Shown here piece by piece: positions 1-7,728 of a stretch of 64,000 nt of DNA. The stretch is from Actinomadura sp. NBRC 104412 (GTDB lineage: Bacteria; Actinomycetota; Actinomycetes; Streptosporangiales; Streptosporangiaceae), in contig NZ_BSTM01000018.1 in NCBI RefSeq assembly GCF_030269515.1, positions 88,332 to 152,331 of the forward strand, read 5' to 3'. The position numbers and the translations under genes are program-made. The notes beneath the pieces are model-generated. The model saw only the letters and a program-made list of their open reading frames with translations. It was not told the origin of the DNA and did not search any database. Positions within the stretch are counted from its first letter, which is position 1, and the number at the start of each line of letters is the position of its first letter.

Positions 1-175
1 CCTCGGGAAGGTCCAGGACACCCCTGGGGTCCGGGACCAGAGGGCCGTAACCAGCGGCTCCACCGACCTTGGCCTCGGCCGAGGTCTGGAAAATCGTGTC
101 GAGGCTGCCGGCGAGGGCGATGGACAGCGCACCGGCGGCGCTGCCCTTCATCACCCCACGACGGGACACAGACAT
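1..175 (-). CDS. PhoX-type (DUF839) secreted phosphatase, N-terminal fragment
   Basis: Only the first 58 codons are inside the window; the gene continues past the left edge. The protein begins with a Tat-type signal: SRR followed by GVMKG, then an alanine-rich hydrophobic stretch. After it comes GYGPLVPDPRGVLDLPE, which is typical of the start of the mature PhoX/DUF839 domain in actinobacteria. Family members are Tat-exported calcium/iron-dependent phosphatases that release phosphate outside the cell. The ATG is preceded by GAAGGAG at good spacing. The family call rests on this short N-terminus and is an inference. Confidence 0.7.
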   Translation of the reverse strand, partial: MSVSRRGVMKGSAAGALSIALAGSLDTIFQTSAEAKVGGAAGYGPLVPDPRGVLDLPE

Positions 176-312
176 GGCGGCTCCTTCGCATGAATAACGA
201 TCATGGGGAGCCTGGCGCGTGCCCTTGAACCGTCGGTGAACGAGCCCCGACCGCGGGCCGAACCCCCAGGACACACTTCTGATATCCGGCTAATCACACC
301 AAACTGGCCGGG

Positions 313-951
313 TCACAGCTCGGCCTCGGCGTAGTCCGCCGGGGTGTACTCGATCCGCGGCTGGGACCGCTCCAAGAGATCGAACGCCTCCGACACCGAC
401 GCCGACCAGCCGATCGCGTCCCAGATCTTGGGACGGGCGAACCCCTGCTCGGTCAGCCCGGTCATCAGCTCCCGCAGCGGCTCGTACACCCCCGTCGGGT
501 CGAGGATCACGACCGCCTTGGAATGCATCCCCAGCACCCGGGCCGTCCAGATCTCGAAGAGCTCCTCCAGCGTCCCGATGCCGCCGGGCAGCACCAGGAA
601 CGCGTCGCTGCGCCGGTCCATCTCGCCCTTGCGGGTGCGCATGTCGGGCGTGACGACCAGCTCGTCGTTCTCGGGGTCGGCGATCTCCACGCTGACCAGC
701 CCCTCGGGGATCACCCCGACGGTGCGGGCGCCGCCGGCCCGCGCGGCGCGGGCCACGGCGCCCATGCACGACACCTGCGCGCCGCCGCTGACCAGGCTGT
801 GCCCGCGCCGCGCCAGCTCGGCCCCGACCTGCTCGGCCAGGTCCAGATACACCTTGTCGATCTTGTTGCTGGAGGCGCAGAACACGCACACGGCCAACCG
901 GCGGGACGACTCGCCGGGCCCGTCCTCCTGGACCGGATCCGCGGTGGCCAT
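313..951 (-). CDS. LOG-family Rossmann protein (TIGR00730), cytokinin-phosphoribohydrolase-like
   Basis: A 212-residue protein of the LOG/TIGR00730 family, whose characterised members hydrolyse nucleoside 5'-monophosphates to free base and ribose 5-phosphate. The family landmarks are visible: CVFCASS near residue 22, a GGAQVSCMGAVA segment where SGGGxxGLMG is usual, and the nucleotide motif PGGIGTLEELFE near residue 122. Its ATG shares one base with the stop codon of the upstream LOG paralogue (TGATG), so the two are probably co-translated. The substrate cannot be read from the sequence. Confidence 0.82.
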   Translation of the reverse strand: MATADPVQEDGPGESSRRLAVCVFCASSNKIDKVYLDLAEQVGAELARRGHSLVSGGAQVSCMGAVARAARAGGARTVGVIPEGLVSVEIADPENDELVVTPDMRTRKGEMDRRSDAFLVLPGGIGTLEELFEIWTARVLGMHSKAVVILDPTGVYEPLRELMTGLTEQGFARPKIWDAIGWSASVSEAFDLLERSQPRIEYTPADYAEAEL

Positions 952-1760
952 CAGCTTCCGTCCCCGGCCTCGGCCTCGGCGGCGGCCCTGGCCGCCTCCT
1001 CCTCGTCACGCAGCCTGGCCTGCTGGACATGCGCGTCCACGATCACCCGGACGGCCTCCTCGGGATCGTCGGTGAGATGGACCAGATCGATGTCCTCGGG
1101 GGAGATCTTCCCGGAGGTCAGCATGGTCTTCTTCACCCAGTCGACCAGGCCGCCCCAGAACTCGGTGCCGACCAGCACGATCGGAAAGCGGGTGATCTTG
1201 CCGGTCTGCACCAGCGTGATCGCCTCGAACAGCTCGTCCAGCGTGCCGAAGCCGCCCGGCAGCACGACGAACGCCTGCGAGTACTTGACGAACATCGTCT
1301 TGCGGACGAAGAAGTAGCGGAACTCCAGGCCGATGTCGAGATGCGCGTTGAGCTTCTGCTCGAACGGCAGCTCGATGCCCAGCCCGACCGACAGCCCGCC
1401 GGCCTGGTCACAGCCCTTGTTGGCGGCTTCCATGATCCCCGGACCGCCGCCGGTGATCACCGCGTAGCCGGCCTCGTGCAGCCGGGCGCCGATGTCCACG
1501 GCCAGCTCGTACTCGGGCGAACCCGGCTTGGTGCGAGCGCTGCCGAAGACGCTCACCGCGCGCGGGATCTCCGCCAGCAGGCCGAATCCCTCCACGAACT
1601 CGGCCTGGATCCGCAGTACGCGCCAGGGGTCGGCGTGGACCCAGTCGGAGGGGCCACGGGCGTCCAGCAGGCGCTGGTCGGTGGTGGTCTGCGGCACGGC
1701 CTTGCCGCGCAGCATGGCGGGCCCCTGTCGCCGTGTCCGGTGGTTCGCGTCCGTTGTCAT
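951..1760 (-). CDS. LOG-family Rossmann protein (TIGR00730), second paralogue
   Basis: About 269 residues. The motifs GGGPGIMEAANKG and PGGFGTLDELFE mark a LOG/lysine-decarboxylase-like nucleotide hydrolase. The open frame runs further upstream, but the ATG at 1760 is preferred because GTGAGGGAC lies just before it and residues upstream of it do not resemble the family. The C-terminus is a charged, alanine/glutamate-rich tail. It lies next to dapE, as Rv1205-type LOG genes do in mycobacteria. It is transcribed ahead of the second LOG gene with a one-base overlap. The physiological substrate is unknown. Confidence 0.82.
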   Translation of the reverse strand: MTTDANHRTRRQGPAMLRGKAVPQTTTDQRLLDARGPSDWVHADPWRVLRIQAEFVEGFGLLAEIPRAVSVFGSARTKPGSPEYELAVDIGARLHEAGYAVITGGGPGIMEAANKGCDQAGGLSVGLGIELPFEQKLNAHLDIGLEFRYFFVRKTMFVKYSQAFVVLPGGFGTLDELFEAITLVQTGKITRFPIVLVGTEFWGGLVDWVKKTMLTSGKISPEDIDLVHLTDDPEEAVRVIVDAHVQQARLRDEEEAARAAAEAEAGDGS

Positions 1761-1797
1761 GTCCCTCACCGTAACCAAGCGACGGGCACGGCCGTGC

Positions 1798-2253
1798 ATG
1801 GAAAGTGACGGCAGTGACGCTTTCCGTGCGAGCGACGCTGATCCCAACGTGGCAAGAAATCCCCGCTCTGCTGCCAGGTGGCTGCATGCCGCCCACCCGG
1901 TCAACGCCCGTCATCCGTCCGCCCGCCCGGATCCGGCCCGTCCGATCACCGCGACGCCTTCGCCGGACCGTCCCGCGTGGCTGCCGCCTGCGCGTCCCGG
2001 CCAGGTCCCTGAGCCGGACGACGCGCCAAGCCGCGGTGACCCCGCGCCGGTCTTCGTGAACTCCTCGGACCGCCGCGCCCGGTGGATCCGCCGCTTCGCC
2101 ATCATGGCCGGTGCCGTGCTGCTCCTGAGCGGCGTCAACCTGGCCCTGGACACCGACGTCCCGCTGACGCCCTCGCCGACGGATGGCGGCCGGTTCTCCG
2201 GTCCCGCCGGTGAGGAGAGACCGACGATCGGCCCCAGGCCCAACGAGGGTTAG
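1798..2253 (+). CDS. hypothetical small membrane protein
   Basis: An unrecognised protein of up to 151 residues. It has a proline/arginine-rich N-terminal half, then DRRARWIRRF and a hydrophobic helix (AIMAGAVLLLSGVNLAL), then a short polar tail, which suggests a single-pass protein with a basic cytoplasmic side. The ATG at 1798 lacks a clear ribosome binding site; GTG at 1849 is another possible start. Its stop overlaps the convergent dapE stop by four bases. Composition fits coding DNA, but the start and the gene itself are uncertain. Confidence 0.42.
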   Translation: MESDGSDAFRASDADPNVARNPRSAARWLHAAHPVNARHPSARPDPARPITATPSPDRPAWLPPARPGQVPEPDDAPSRGDPAPVFVNSSDRRARWIRRFAIMAGAVLLLSGVNLALDTDVPLTPSPTDGGRFSGPAGEERPTIGPRPNEG

Positions 2254-3305
2254 CCGAGCCAGGCGAGCATGCGGCGCTCGCAGTCGGCGATCAGGGGGAT
2301 CTCGACGTGCTCCTCCTTGGTGTGCGCCAGGGTCGGCTCGCCGGGACCGTAGTTCACCGCGGGAACGCTTAGGTCGGAGAACCGGGACACGTCCGTCCAG
2401 CCGAGCTTGGCCCGTACCGCCGCGCCGCTGGCCGCCACGAACGAGGCGGCGGCCGGATGGTCGAGGCCGGGACGGGCCGCGGGCGCGCCGTCCACGATCG
2501 TCACCCGGTGGCCGGGGAAGAGGTCCCTCACGTACGCCTCGGCCTCCGCGAGCGACTTGTCGGGAGCGAACCGGTAGTTGACGGTGACCACGCACTCGTC
2601 CGGGATCACGTTCCCGGCGACGCCGCCACGGATGAACACGGCGTTCAGGCCCTCGTGGTACTCCAGGCCGTCCACCACCGGACGGGCCGGTTCGTAGGCG
2701 CGCAGCACGTCCAGCACCACGCCCGCGGAGTGGATCGCGTTGGAGCCCATCCAGGCACGCGCGCTGTGCGCCCGCCTGCCCTCGACGGTGATCTCGGCCC
2801 GCAGCGTCCCCTGGCAGCCCCCCTCGATCAGGCCGCCGGTGGGTTCCATCAGGACGGCGAAGTCCCCCTCCAGCAGCCCGGGACGGGTCTCGACCAGCCG
2901 CTTGAGCCCGTTGCGGTCGGCCTCGACCTCCTCGCACTCGTAGAAGACGTAGGTGACGTCGCGGCTGGGCGCGGACAACGCGGCGGCCAGCTTCAGCGCG
3001 ACCGCGACACCGCTCTTCATGTCCGTGGTGCCGCACCCGTACAGCCGGTCCCCCTCGACCCGCGACGGCAGGTTGCCGTTCAGCGGGACGGTGTCGAGGT
3101 GCCCGGCCAGGATGACCCGCTGGTCGCGCCCGAGTTCGGTGCGGGCGACCAGTGTGTCGCCGTCCCGCACGACCCGCAGATGCGGCAGCGGCGCCAGCGC
3201 CTCCTCCACCGCGTCGGCGAGCGCCCTCTCGTTCCCGCTCACCGATTCGATGTCCACGATCGCCGCCGTGAGCGCCGCCACGTCCAGTCCCAGATCCAGC
3301 CGCAT
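2250..3305 (-). CDS. dapE: succinyl-diaminopimelate desuccinylase
   Basis: M20 metallopeptidase of 351 residues that hydrolyses N-succinyl-LL-2,6-diaminopimelate to LL-diaminopimelate and succinate, in the lysine and peptidoglycan pathway. Zinc-site motifs are clear: GHLDTVP near residue 68, GTTDMKSG near 92, CEEVE near 123 and MEPT near 154. The ATG at 3305 is taken as the start; in-frame TTG (3314) and GTG (3311) lie just upstream and no start has a strong ribosome binding site. dapD lies 4.4 kb away on the same strand, whereas the two are close in M. tuberculosis, so DNA appears to have been inserted between them. Confidence 0.93.
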   Translation of the reverse strand: MRLDLGLDVAALTAAIVDIESVSGNERALADAVEEALAPLPHLRVVRDGDTLVARTELGRDQRVILAGHLDTVPLNGNLPSRVEGDRLYGCGTTDMKSGVAVALKLAAALSAPSRDVTYVFYECEEVEADRNGLKRLVETRPGLLEGDFAVLMEPTGGLIEGGCQGTLRAEITVEGRRAHSARAWMGSNAIHSAGVVLDVLRAYEPARPVVDGLEYHEGLNAVFIRGGVAGNVIPDECVVTVNYRFAPDKSLAEAEAYVRDLFPGHRVTIVDGAPAARPGLDHPAAASFVAASGAAVRAKLGWTDVSRFSDLSVPAVNYGPGEPTLAHTKEEHVEIPLIADCERRMLAWLG

Positions 3306-3326
3306 GCCCACCAAGCGTACGCAGGA

Positions 3327-4655
3327 TCAGCGCCGGGCCCCCTGCAAGTGGTCGTCGAACTGCACCGAGATCCGGTGCGTGCTGGACGGCCACGCCGGGA
3401 CCATCAGCGAGCCGACCCGTCCGGCGCCGCCGCGCGGCCGGGACACCACGGAGATCGAACGCCGTGCACCGGCCGGCATGAAGACGTCGATCCCGGTGAT
3501 GAACGGCTGGGCGGCGAACGCGGGGATCGGCGCACTCAGATCGGTCACTCCGTCCTTGCCCGCGTCGTAGGCGAAGATGCCGATGGCGCGCTTGGTCCGC
3601 GGGGTGTTGGCGGCGTTCAGCACCTCCCGCCCGTTGATCCGCAGGGAGTCGCCCGCCGCGCCCTGGTCGCCCCACCACTCCTTCTGCCGGCTGATCGTCA
3701 TGGCGGAGTGGCCGTCCCCGGTCTCCACCTGCGACGCCAGCCCCTCGCCCGGACGGCTCGTCAGCAGCCGGACGAGGTTGTCGGTACGCAGGAACGGCTG
3801 GAAGTACAAATGGTGCGTCGACGTCCGCCCCCACACCAATGCGAATTCATAATGGGCGCGGCCGTCGGCCTTGAAAGGCCCCCAAGCCCCATCCCCGGTA
3901 ATGTGGAAGACCGCCTCAGGCCGCCTCGCTTCGCGCTTACCGTTGCGTGGATTCACCCGGTAGATCTCCAGACGCGCCCCCTCCGCCCCGACATTGGCGG
4001 GGAAGAGCACGGCCCGTCCGGACAGCCGCGCGTGCCTCTGCGGGATGATCGCGGTCGTACGCGGCGCCCGTCCCGTCAGGAACCGGTAGAACTCGGTGAA
4101 CGTCTCGGGCGAGGTCACGACCTGCGTATGCGACTGGTCGGAGAAGTACACGTTGGTCGCCCCGCCCACCGCCCGCGCCGTGGACCCTTCACCCCACACC
4201 GCCAGCGTCGGCACGCCACCGGGCTGGTCGACCGAGGTCGCCCCGTCCAGATTCACATAATGAGCGACTGTGGCCGCCCTCTCAGGCGAGCTTCGCAGGT
4301 ACGCCTGCATGAGCCCGGTCCCGAGCGAATGCGCGAGCAGGTCGACCTTGTCCGCCCGCGCCCTGGCGCGCAGCCGCGCGATCCGCCGGTCCAGGGACGC
4401 GAAGACCTCGTCGCGGGTGTTCTCCACGAACAGCGAGTCGTACTCGTGGGCCTCGATGAGGTCGGCCTGGTACCCGTTGGACGCCAGCCGCCGCGCCTGC
4501 GTCTCGAACTGCTGGCCGGACCCGCTGAACCCATGAACGAAGATCACCGGACGTCGCGCCGCGTCCCGTCCGGGCGGCCCCGCCTGAGCCCCGCCCGCCA
4601 CCATCGCGGACACCAGCAGAAACGCCGCCACCAGGGCGGCAAGCCGTCGGAACAT
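3327..4655 (-). CDS. secreted lipase/esterase, alpha/beta-hydrolase fold
   Basis: A 442-residue protein with a classical signal peptide (MFRRLAALVAAFLLVSAMVA, then GGAQA). The hydrolase domain starts with VIFVHGFSGSG, the oxyanion-hole strand, and carries the nucleophile elbow AHSLGTG near residue 120, an Ala variant of GxSxG. A beta-rich C-terminal half of about 200 residues follows, as in some actinomycete extracellular lipases and polyester hydrolases. The ATG at 4655 is preceded by GAGAGG; an upstream in-frame start would spoil the signal peptide. The gene runs toward dapE with only a 21-base gap. The substrate is not determinable. Confidence 0.75.
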   Translation of the reverse strand: MFRRLAALVAAFLLVSAMVAGGAQAGPPGRDAARRPVIFVHGFSGSGQQFETQARRLASNGYQADLIEAHEYDSLFVENTRDEVFASLDRRIARLRARARADKVDLLAHSLGTGLMQAYLRSSPERAATVAHYVNLDGATSVDQPGGVPTLAVWGEGSTARAVGGATNVYFSDQSHTQVVTSPETFTEFYRFLTGRAPRTTAIIPQRHARLSGRAVLFPANVGAEGARLEIYRVNPRNGKREARRPEAVFHITGDGAWGPFKADGRAHYEFALVWGRTSTHHLYFQPFLRTDNLVRLLTSRPGEGLASQVETGDGHSAMTISRQKEWWGDQGAAGDSLRINGREVLNAANTPRTKRAIGIFAYDAGKDGVTDLSAPIPAFAAQPFITGIDVFMPAGARRSISVVSRPRGGAGRVGSLMVPAWPSSTHRISVQFDDHLQGARR

Positions 4656-4872
4656 GGCGCCTGACCTCTCTCGCCGGGGGTCCCGCCAGCTTCCGATCAC
4701 CCCACCCCAAGGTCAACCCTTCACCCACCCACCTGTGCCCACCCACAACCAACCCCCCGTCCGGCGATTGCCGCGCACAACCGAGAACGCGTTCGCGACC
4801 GTGCCATCCGGAAGAAGGGGTAGGCCGGGGTGTCGACGGGTAGGGCCTTGAATAACTGCATGGGGGGATGAA

Positions 4873-5250
4873 ATGGTTAAACTCGCGACAAAGAATGCGG
4901 AAGTCAAGAATTTCCGGCAACCCGAGGAAACGCGCCCGTTCGAGGGGAACGGGCGGATCGAGATCGTGACCGTGGGCGGGCAGCCCGTCGCGCGCGGGAC
5001 GTTCGAGCCCGGCTGGCGCTGGTCGCGGAACGTCGGCCCGATCGCGGGCACCGACCGGTGCGAGGCGTCCCACCTGGGGTACTGCCTTTCGGGCCGGATG
5101 CGGGTGACCATGTCCGACGGCGGCGGCATCGACGTGGGACCCGGCGACGCGATCGCCATCCCGCCCGGCCATGACGCCGAGGTCGTGGGGGACGAACCCT
5201 GCGTCCTGATCGACTTCGGGGAGGTCTCCGACTACGCCAGACGCGGCTGA
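4873..5250 (+). CDS. cupin-domain protein
   Basis: A 125-residue single-domain cupin. The beta-barrel motifs are recognisable: HLGYCLSGRMRV (motif 1 region) and GPGDAIAIPPGHDAEVVGDE (motif 2 region). The histidine set is reduced compared with metal-dependent cupins, so a binding or regulatory role is as likely as an enzyme. The ATG follows GGGGGGATGAA, a strong ribosome binding site. It stands alone upstream of the Nudix/cyclase cassette, 107 bases away and on the same strand. The substrate is unknown. Confidence 0.75.
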   Translation: MVKLATKNAEVKNFRQPEETRPFEGNGRIEIVTVGGQPVARGTFEPGWRWSRNVGPIAGTDRCEASHLGYCLSGRMRVTMSDGGGIDVGPGDAIAIPPGHDAEVVGDEPCVLIDFGEVSDYARRG

Positions 5251-5357
5251 GCCGCTCCGGCGCCCTGCCCGTGGCGCCCGCCACGACTGTGAACTCGGGC
5301 CTGTTCCACCGCCGCACGCGCTCCATAGGCTGACCCAAGGCTCTTCCGGAGGTCAGC

Positions 5358-6047
5358 ATGATGATCAGCCGCCGACGTGCGGGGAACGACGTCCGGGTCT
5401 CCTTCTCCGCGCTGATCCGGTTGCGCGACGAGGACCGGCATGTGCTCTTCCACACGCCGAACCGTCCCGGTTCGTTCAATCCGCCCGGAGGCGTCTACAA
5501 ATACTTCGCGCCCGCGGTACCCGTGCTCGACGACCTGGGCTTCCGTCCGGACCGTGCCGTTTCGCTGGCCGAGGTCATGCGGGCCGACCTGCGCGGTTTC
5601 CTGCCCGCCTCATCCGTGGACGCCTTCCTCCGCTGGTTCTCCATAGGCGCCTACCGCGAGGAGCCCATCGAGTGCCTGCACCGTGAACTGGCCGAGGAAC
5701 TCGCCGAATGCGGTCTGCACGAGCTTCTGAACGTCGCGTCGGACATCACCTTCACCCATGTGCGTTCCGTTTTCGAGCGCTCCGTCGTCAACGGGCCGGT
5801 GCCGGGCAAACCGTACCGGCAACTGCGGCACTTCGAGGTGTACGAGCCGGTGATGACCGGCCCGGCCGCGGTCCGCCTGCGTCGGGCGCTCATCGAGTCG
5901 GGCGAGAATGACGCGGTGTCCACCGTCATCTGCGCCACGTCCGAGCAGATCAGGCACGGACGCAGCGGCACCGCGCTGCTCGGCGGCCACTGCGGCTACC
6001 TCATCGGTGACAGGCGCTACCAGCCCGATCTGCCGATGGTGCGCTGA
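5358..6047 (+). CDS. SMODS-associated-type Nudix protein
   Basis: 229 residues resembling the Nudix domain (Sa_NUDIX) known from CBASS-type nucleotide second-messenger loci. Visible features are VRVSFSALIRLRDEDRHVLF, then NPPGGVYKYF near residue 45, and a Nudix-box helix EEPIECLHRELAEEL near residue 100. The E-x7-RELxEEL core is kept, while the glycines of the canonical box are shifted. Nudix enzymes cleave nucleoside diphosphates linked to another group; in CBASS loci the role of this domain is not settled. It starts at ATG 5358 after GGAGGTCAGC. The cyclase-like gene begins eight bases after its stop, so the two are surely co-transcribed. The family assignment is from memory of motif patterns. 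Confidence 0.62.
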   Translation: MMISRRRAGNDVRVSFSALIRLRDEDRHVLFHTPNRPGSFNPPGGVYKYFAPAVPVLDDLGFRPDRAVSLAEVMRADLRGFLPASSVDAFLRWFSIGAYREEPIECLHRELAEELAECGLHELLNVASDITFTHVRSVFERSVVNGPVPGKPYRQLRHFEVYEPVMTGPAAVRLRRALIESGENDAVSTVICATSEQIRHGRSGTALLGGHCGYLIGDRRYQPDLPMVR

Positions 6048-6054
6048 GGCCGCC

Positions 6055-7245
6055 GTGTCAGCAGAAGAAATCGGCCTCTACACGATGCGCGGCTGGAAGC
6101 GCAGGAGCGTCCGCGTCTCCGGCGCATGCCTGGAAAAAGTACGCGCCGTCCCCATACCGATGGGCGATCCCCCAACGCAGGCTTGGGATCGTCCCCCTCC
6201 CGCCGGTCACGACGTGTTCGGGCTACAGGTACCGGTCGTGCTCGACCCCTCGCCCGCGCCGTGGCGCTACGCGGGCGTGTTCGTACGCGTAAGCCTGGAC
6301 GACCAGCGCGTCAACGTACAAGGCGTCCAGCGGTATCCGGAAGCGGCGCAGGGAGACCTCCCCGTCACGGCCGAGGAAACGAACGGGGCGGCCGCAGGCG
6401 TGTTCTTCGGCCACAGCGCAGGCCCAAGGCGACCCGGGGTGCAGGACGGCCGGTACGGGCTCCGCGTCGTGTTGACCGTCCCCGTCGATCTGCCGGACCT
6501 CAGCGGCACGGTCCGCGTCGACACGACGTTCGCCCACCGCGGGTGGCTCCTCCGCCGCCCCCGCCTCGAACATGCCCATGGCGACACCCTGGTGCGCTTC
6601 ACGGTGCGCCTACCGGACGAGCGTGTCCCGGCCGTGCCCGTCTCCGGCGCGGACCCGGCACACCCGCACGACCGGAGGCCGTCGGTGCGGTTGTGCCTCG
6701 CGGCCGACATCGAACGGTTCAGCCGGTTTCGGACACCCGAGGCGGCCCGTGCCCAGGAACGCTTCGTCGGCCTGCTGGCCGAGGCCCGCCGCCACGCGGG
6801 CATCCCGGACGGAGACGTCGACCCGCAGGAGTCGGGGGACGGCCGGTTCGAGGTCTTCCCCGCGCCGCTGGACGAGGCGAGCGTCATCCCACGGCTGGTC
6901 GAGGGACTACGCGACGCGCTCGCCCGGACCAACGCCGACCTCAACGCGCACGCCCGGCTGCGCATCCGGGTGGCGCTGCACCGCGGGCACCTCCACCACG
7001 GCGTGAACGGCTGGGTCGGCGAGTCCGCGATCGCCGTCCACCGCCTGCTGGACTCCGGACCGCTACGCCGCGCCCTGACGGACCACCAGGAGGCCGACCT
7101 GGCACTGATCGTGCCGGACGTCCTCTACCGCGACGTCATCGGCCACGGATACGGCGGCCTTCCCCCTGACCGGTTCCGCCCCGTCCACGTCCGCATACCG
7201 GAGAAGCGCTTCGAGGAACCCGCCTGGATCTACGTCCCCGACTAG
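6055..7245 (+). CDS. class III nucleotidyl-cyclase-like protein with N-terminal beta domain
   Basis: 396 residues in two parts. Residues 1-200 are beta-rich and unrecognised (PVVLDPSPAPWRYAGVFVRV and onward). Residues 205-396 match the class III cyclase fold: CLAADIERFSRF carries the first metal aspartate, ESGDGRFEVFP the second, and LRIRVALHRG then VGESAIAVHRLLDS the later core. The Arg of the usual N-x3-R pair is kept but the Asn position is Ile, so activity is possible but unproven. GTG at 6055 follows TGAGGCC, directly after the Nudix stop codon. The Nudix partner suggests cyclic-nucleotide signalling or anti-phage defence; no effector with an obvious killing domain is adjacent. Confidence 0.68.
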   Translation: MSAEEIGLYTMRGWKRRSVRVSGACLEKVRAVPIPMGDPPTQAWDRPPPAGHDVFGLQVPVVLDPSPAPWRYAGVFVRVSLDDQRVNVQGVQRYPEAAQGDLPVTAEETNGAAAGVFFGHSAGPRRPGVQDGRYGLRVVLTVPVDLPDLSGTVRVDTTFAHRGWLLRRPRLEHAHGDTLVRFTVRLPDERVPAVPVSGADPAHPHDRRPSVRLCLAADIERFSRFRTPEAARAQERFVGLLAEARRHAGIPDGDVDPQESGDGRFEVFPAPLDEASVIPRLVEGLRDALARTNADLNAHARLRIRVALHRGHLHHGVNGWVGESAIAVHRLLDSGPLRRALTDHQEADLALIVPDVLYRDVIGHGYGGLPPDRFRPVHVRIPEKRFEEPAWIYVPD

Positions 7246-7307
7246 CCGCCGCTCCCGGAACTCCCGACGCCCCGCCCGCGGCGTTCATGGGCCTTGCGCC
7301 GGGCGAT

Positions 7308-7532
7308 CTACTCGGCGAACCGGCGGTGGATCACCTCTTCGATCTCCCCATCGTGCTTGTAGGAGTCCTCGAAGTCGGCGAGGTCGATGGTCATGTGCGG
7401 CCGCTCCGGCACCCGCCACAGCGCGAAGACCGTCTTGTCGAGGGCCTTGGCGTAACCCGCCTCGATGTTCAGGCCGACCCGCTTGGACTCGGCGTCGCCG
7501 GTGAGGTCCAGCAGGACCGCCTCGGCATCGGC
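7308..7532 (-). pseudogene. C-terminal fragment of a nucleoside 2-deoxyribosyltransferase-like protein
   Basis: Reading leftward from 7532, about 74 residues look like the end of a Rossmann-type nucleoside deoxyribosyltransferase or related TIR/SLOG-like protein: AVLLDLTG, then VGLNIEAGYAKALDKTVFAL, then a polar C-terminus ending FAE. The frame upstream of 7532 loses all similarity and no start with a ribosome binding site is present, so the N-terminal half is missing. It faces the cyclase gene across 62 bases. It could be the wreck of a nucleotide-acting partner of the Nudix/cyclase cassette, but that is speculation. Confidence 0.42.
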
Positions 7533-7728
7533 TCGCGGAGGACACGGTCGAGAACCTGTCTCGGCGCGCTGCTGTTCGCGCGGATGCGGGGCTGTTGACC
7601 GGCAGGAGATCCAGCATCTGCGCTGCCGCGTGCCCCGCCGCGATTGACGCTGAACGCGTCGGCCACCGCTGTCACGACACAAATCGTCAGGAGGCCCGTG
7701 GCGACGGGCCACGGGCCTTGGGGTCGGG

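Noticed and set aside
1408..3834. 808-codon open frame on the minus strand across dapE and the LOG gene
   Set aside because: It is a shadow: arginine/glycine-rich, no start signal, and the real genes here (dapE and LOG) have clear family motifs in other frames.
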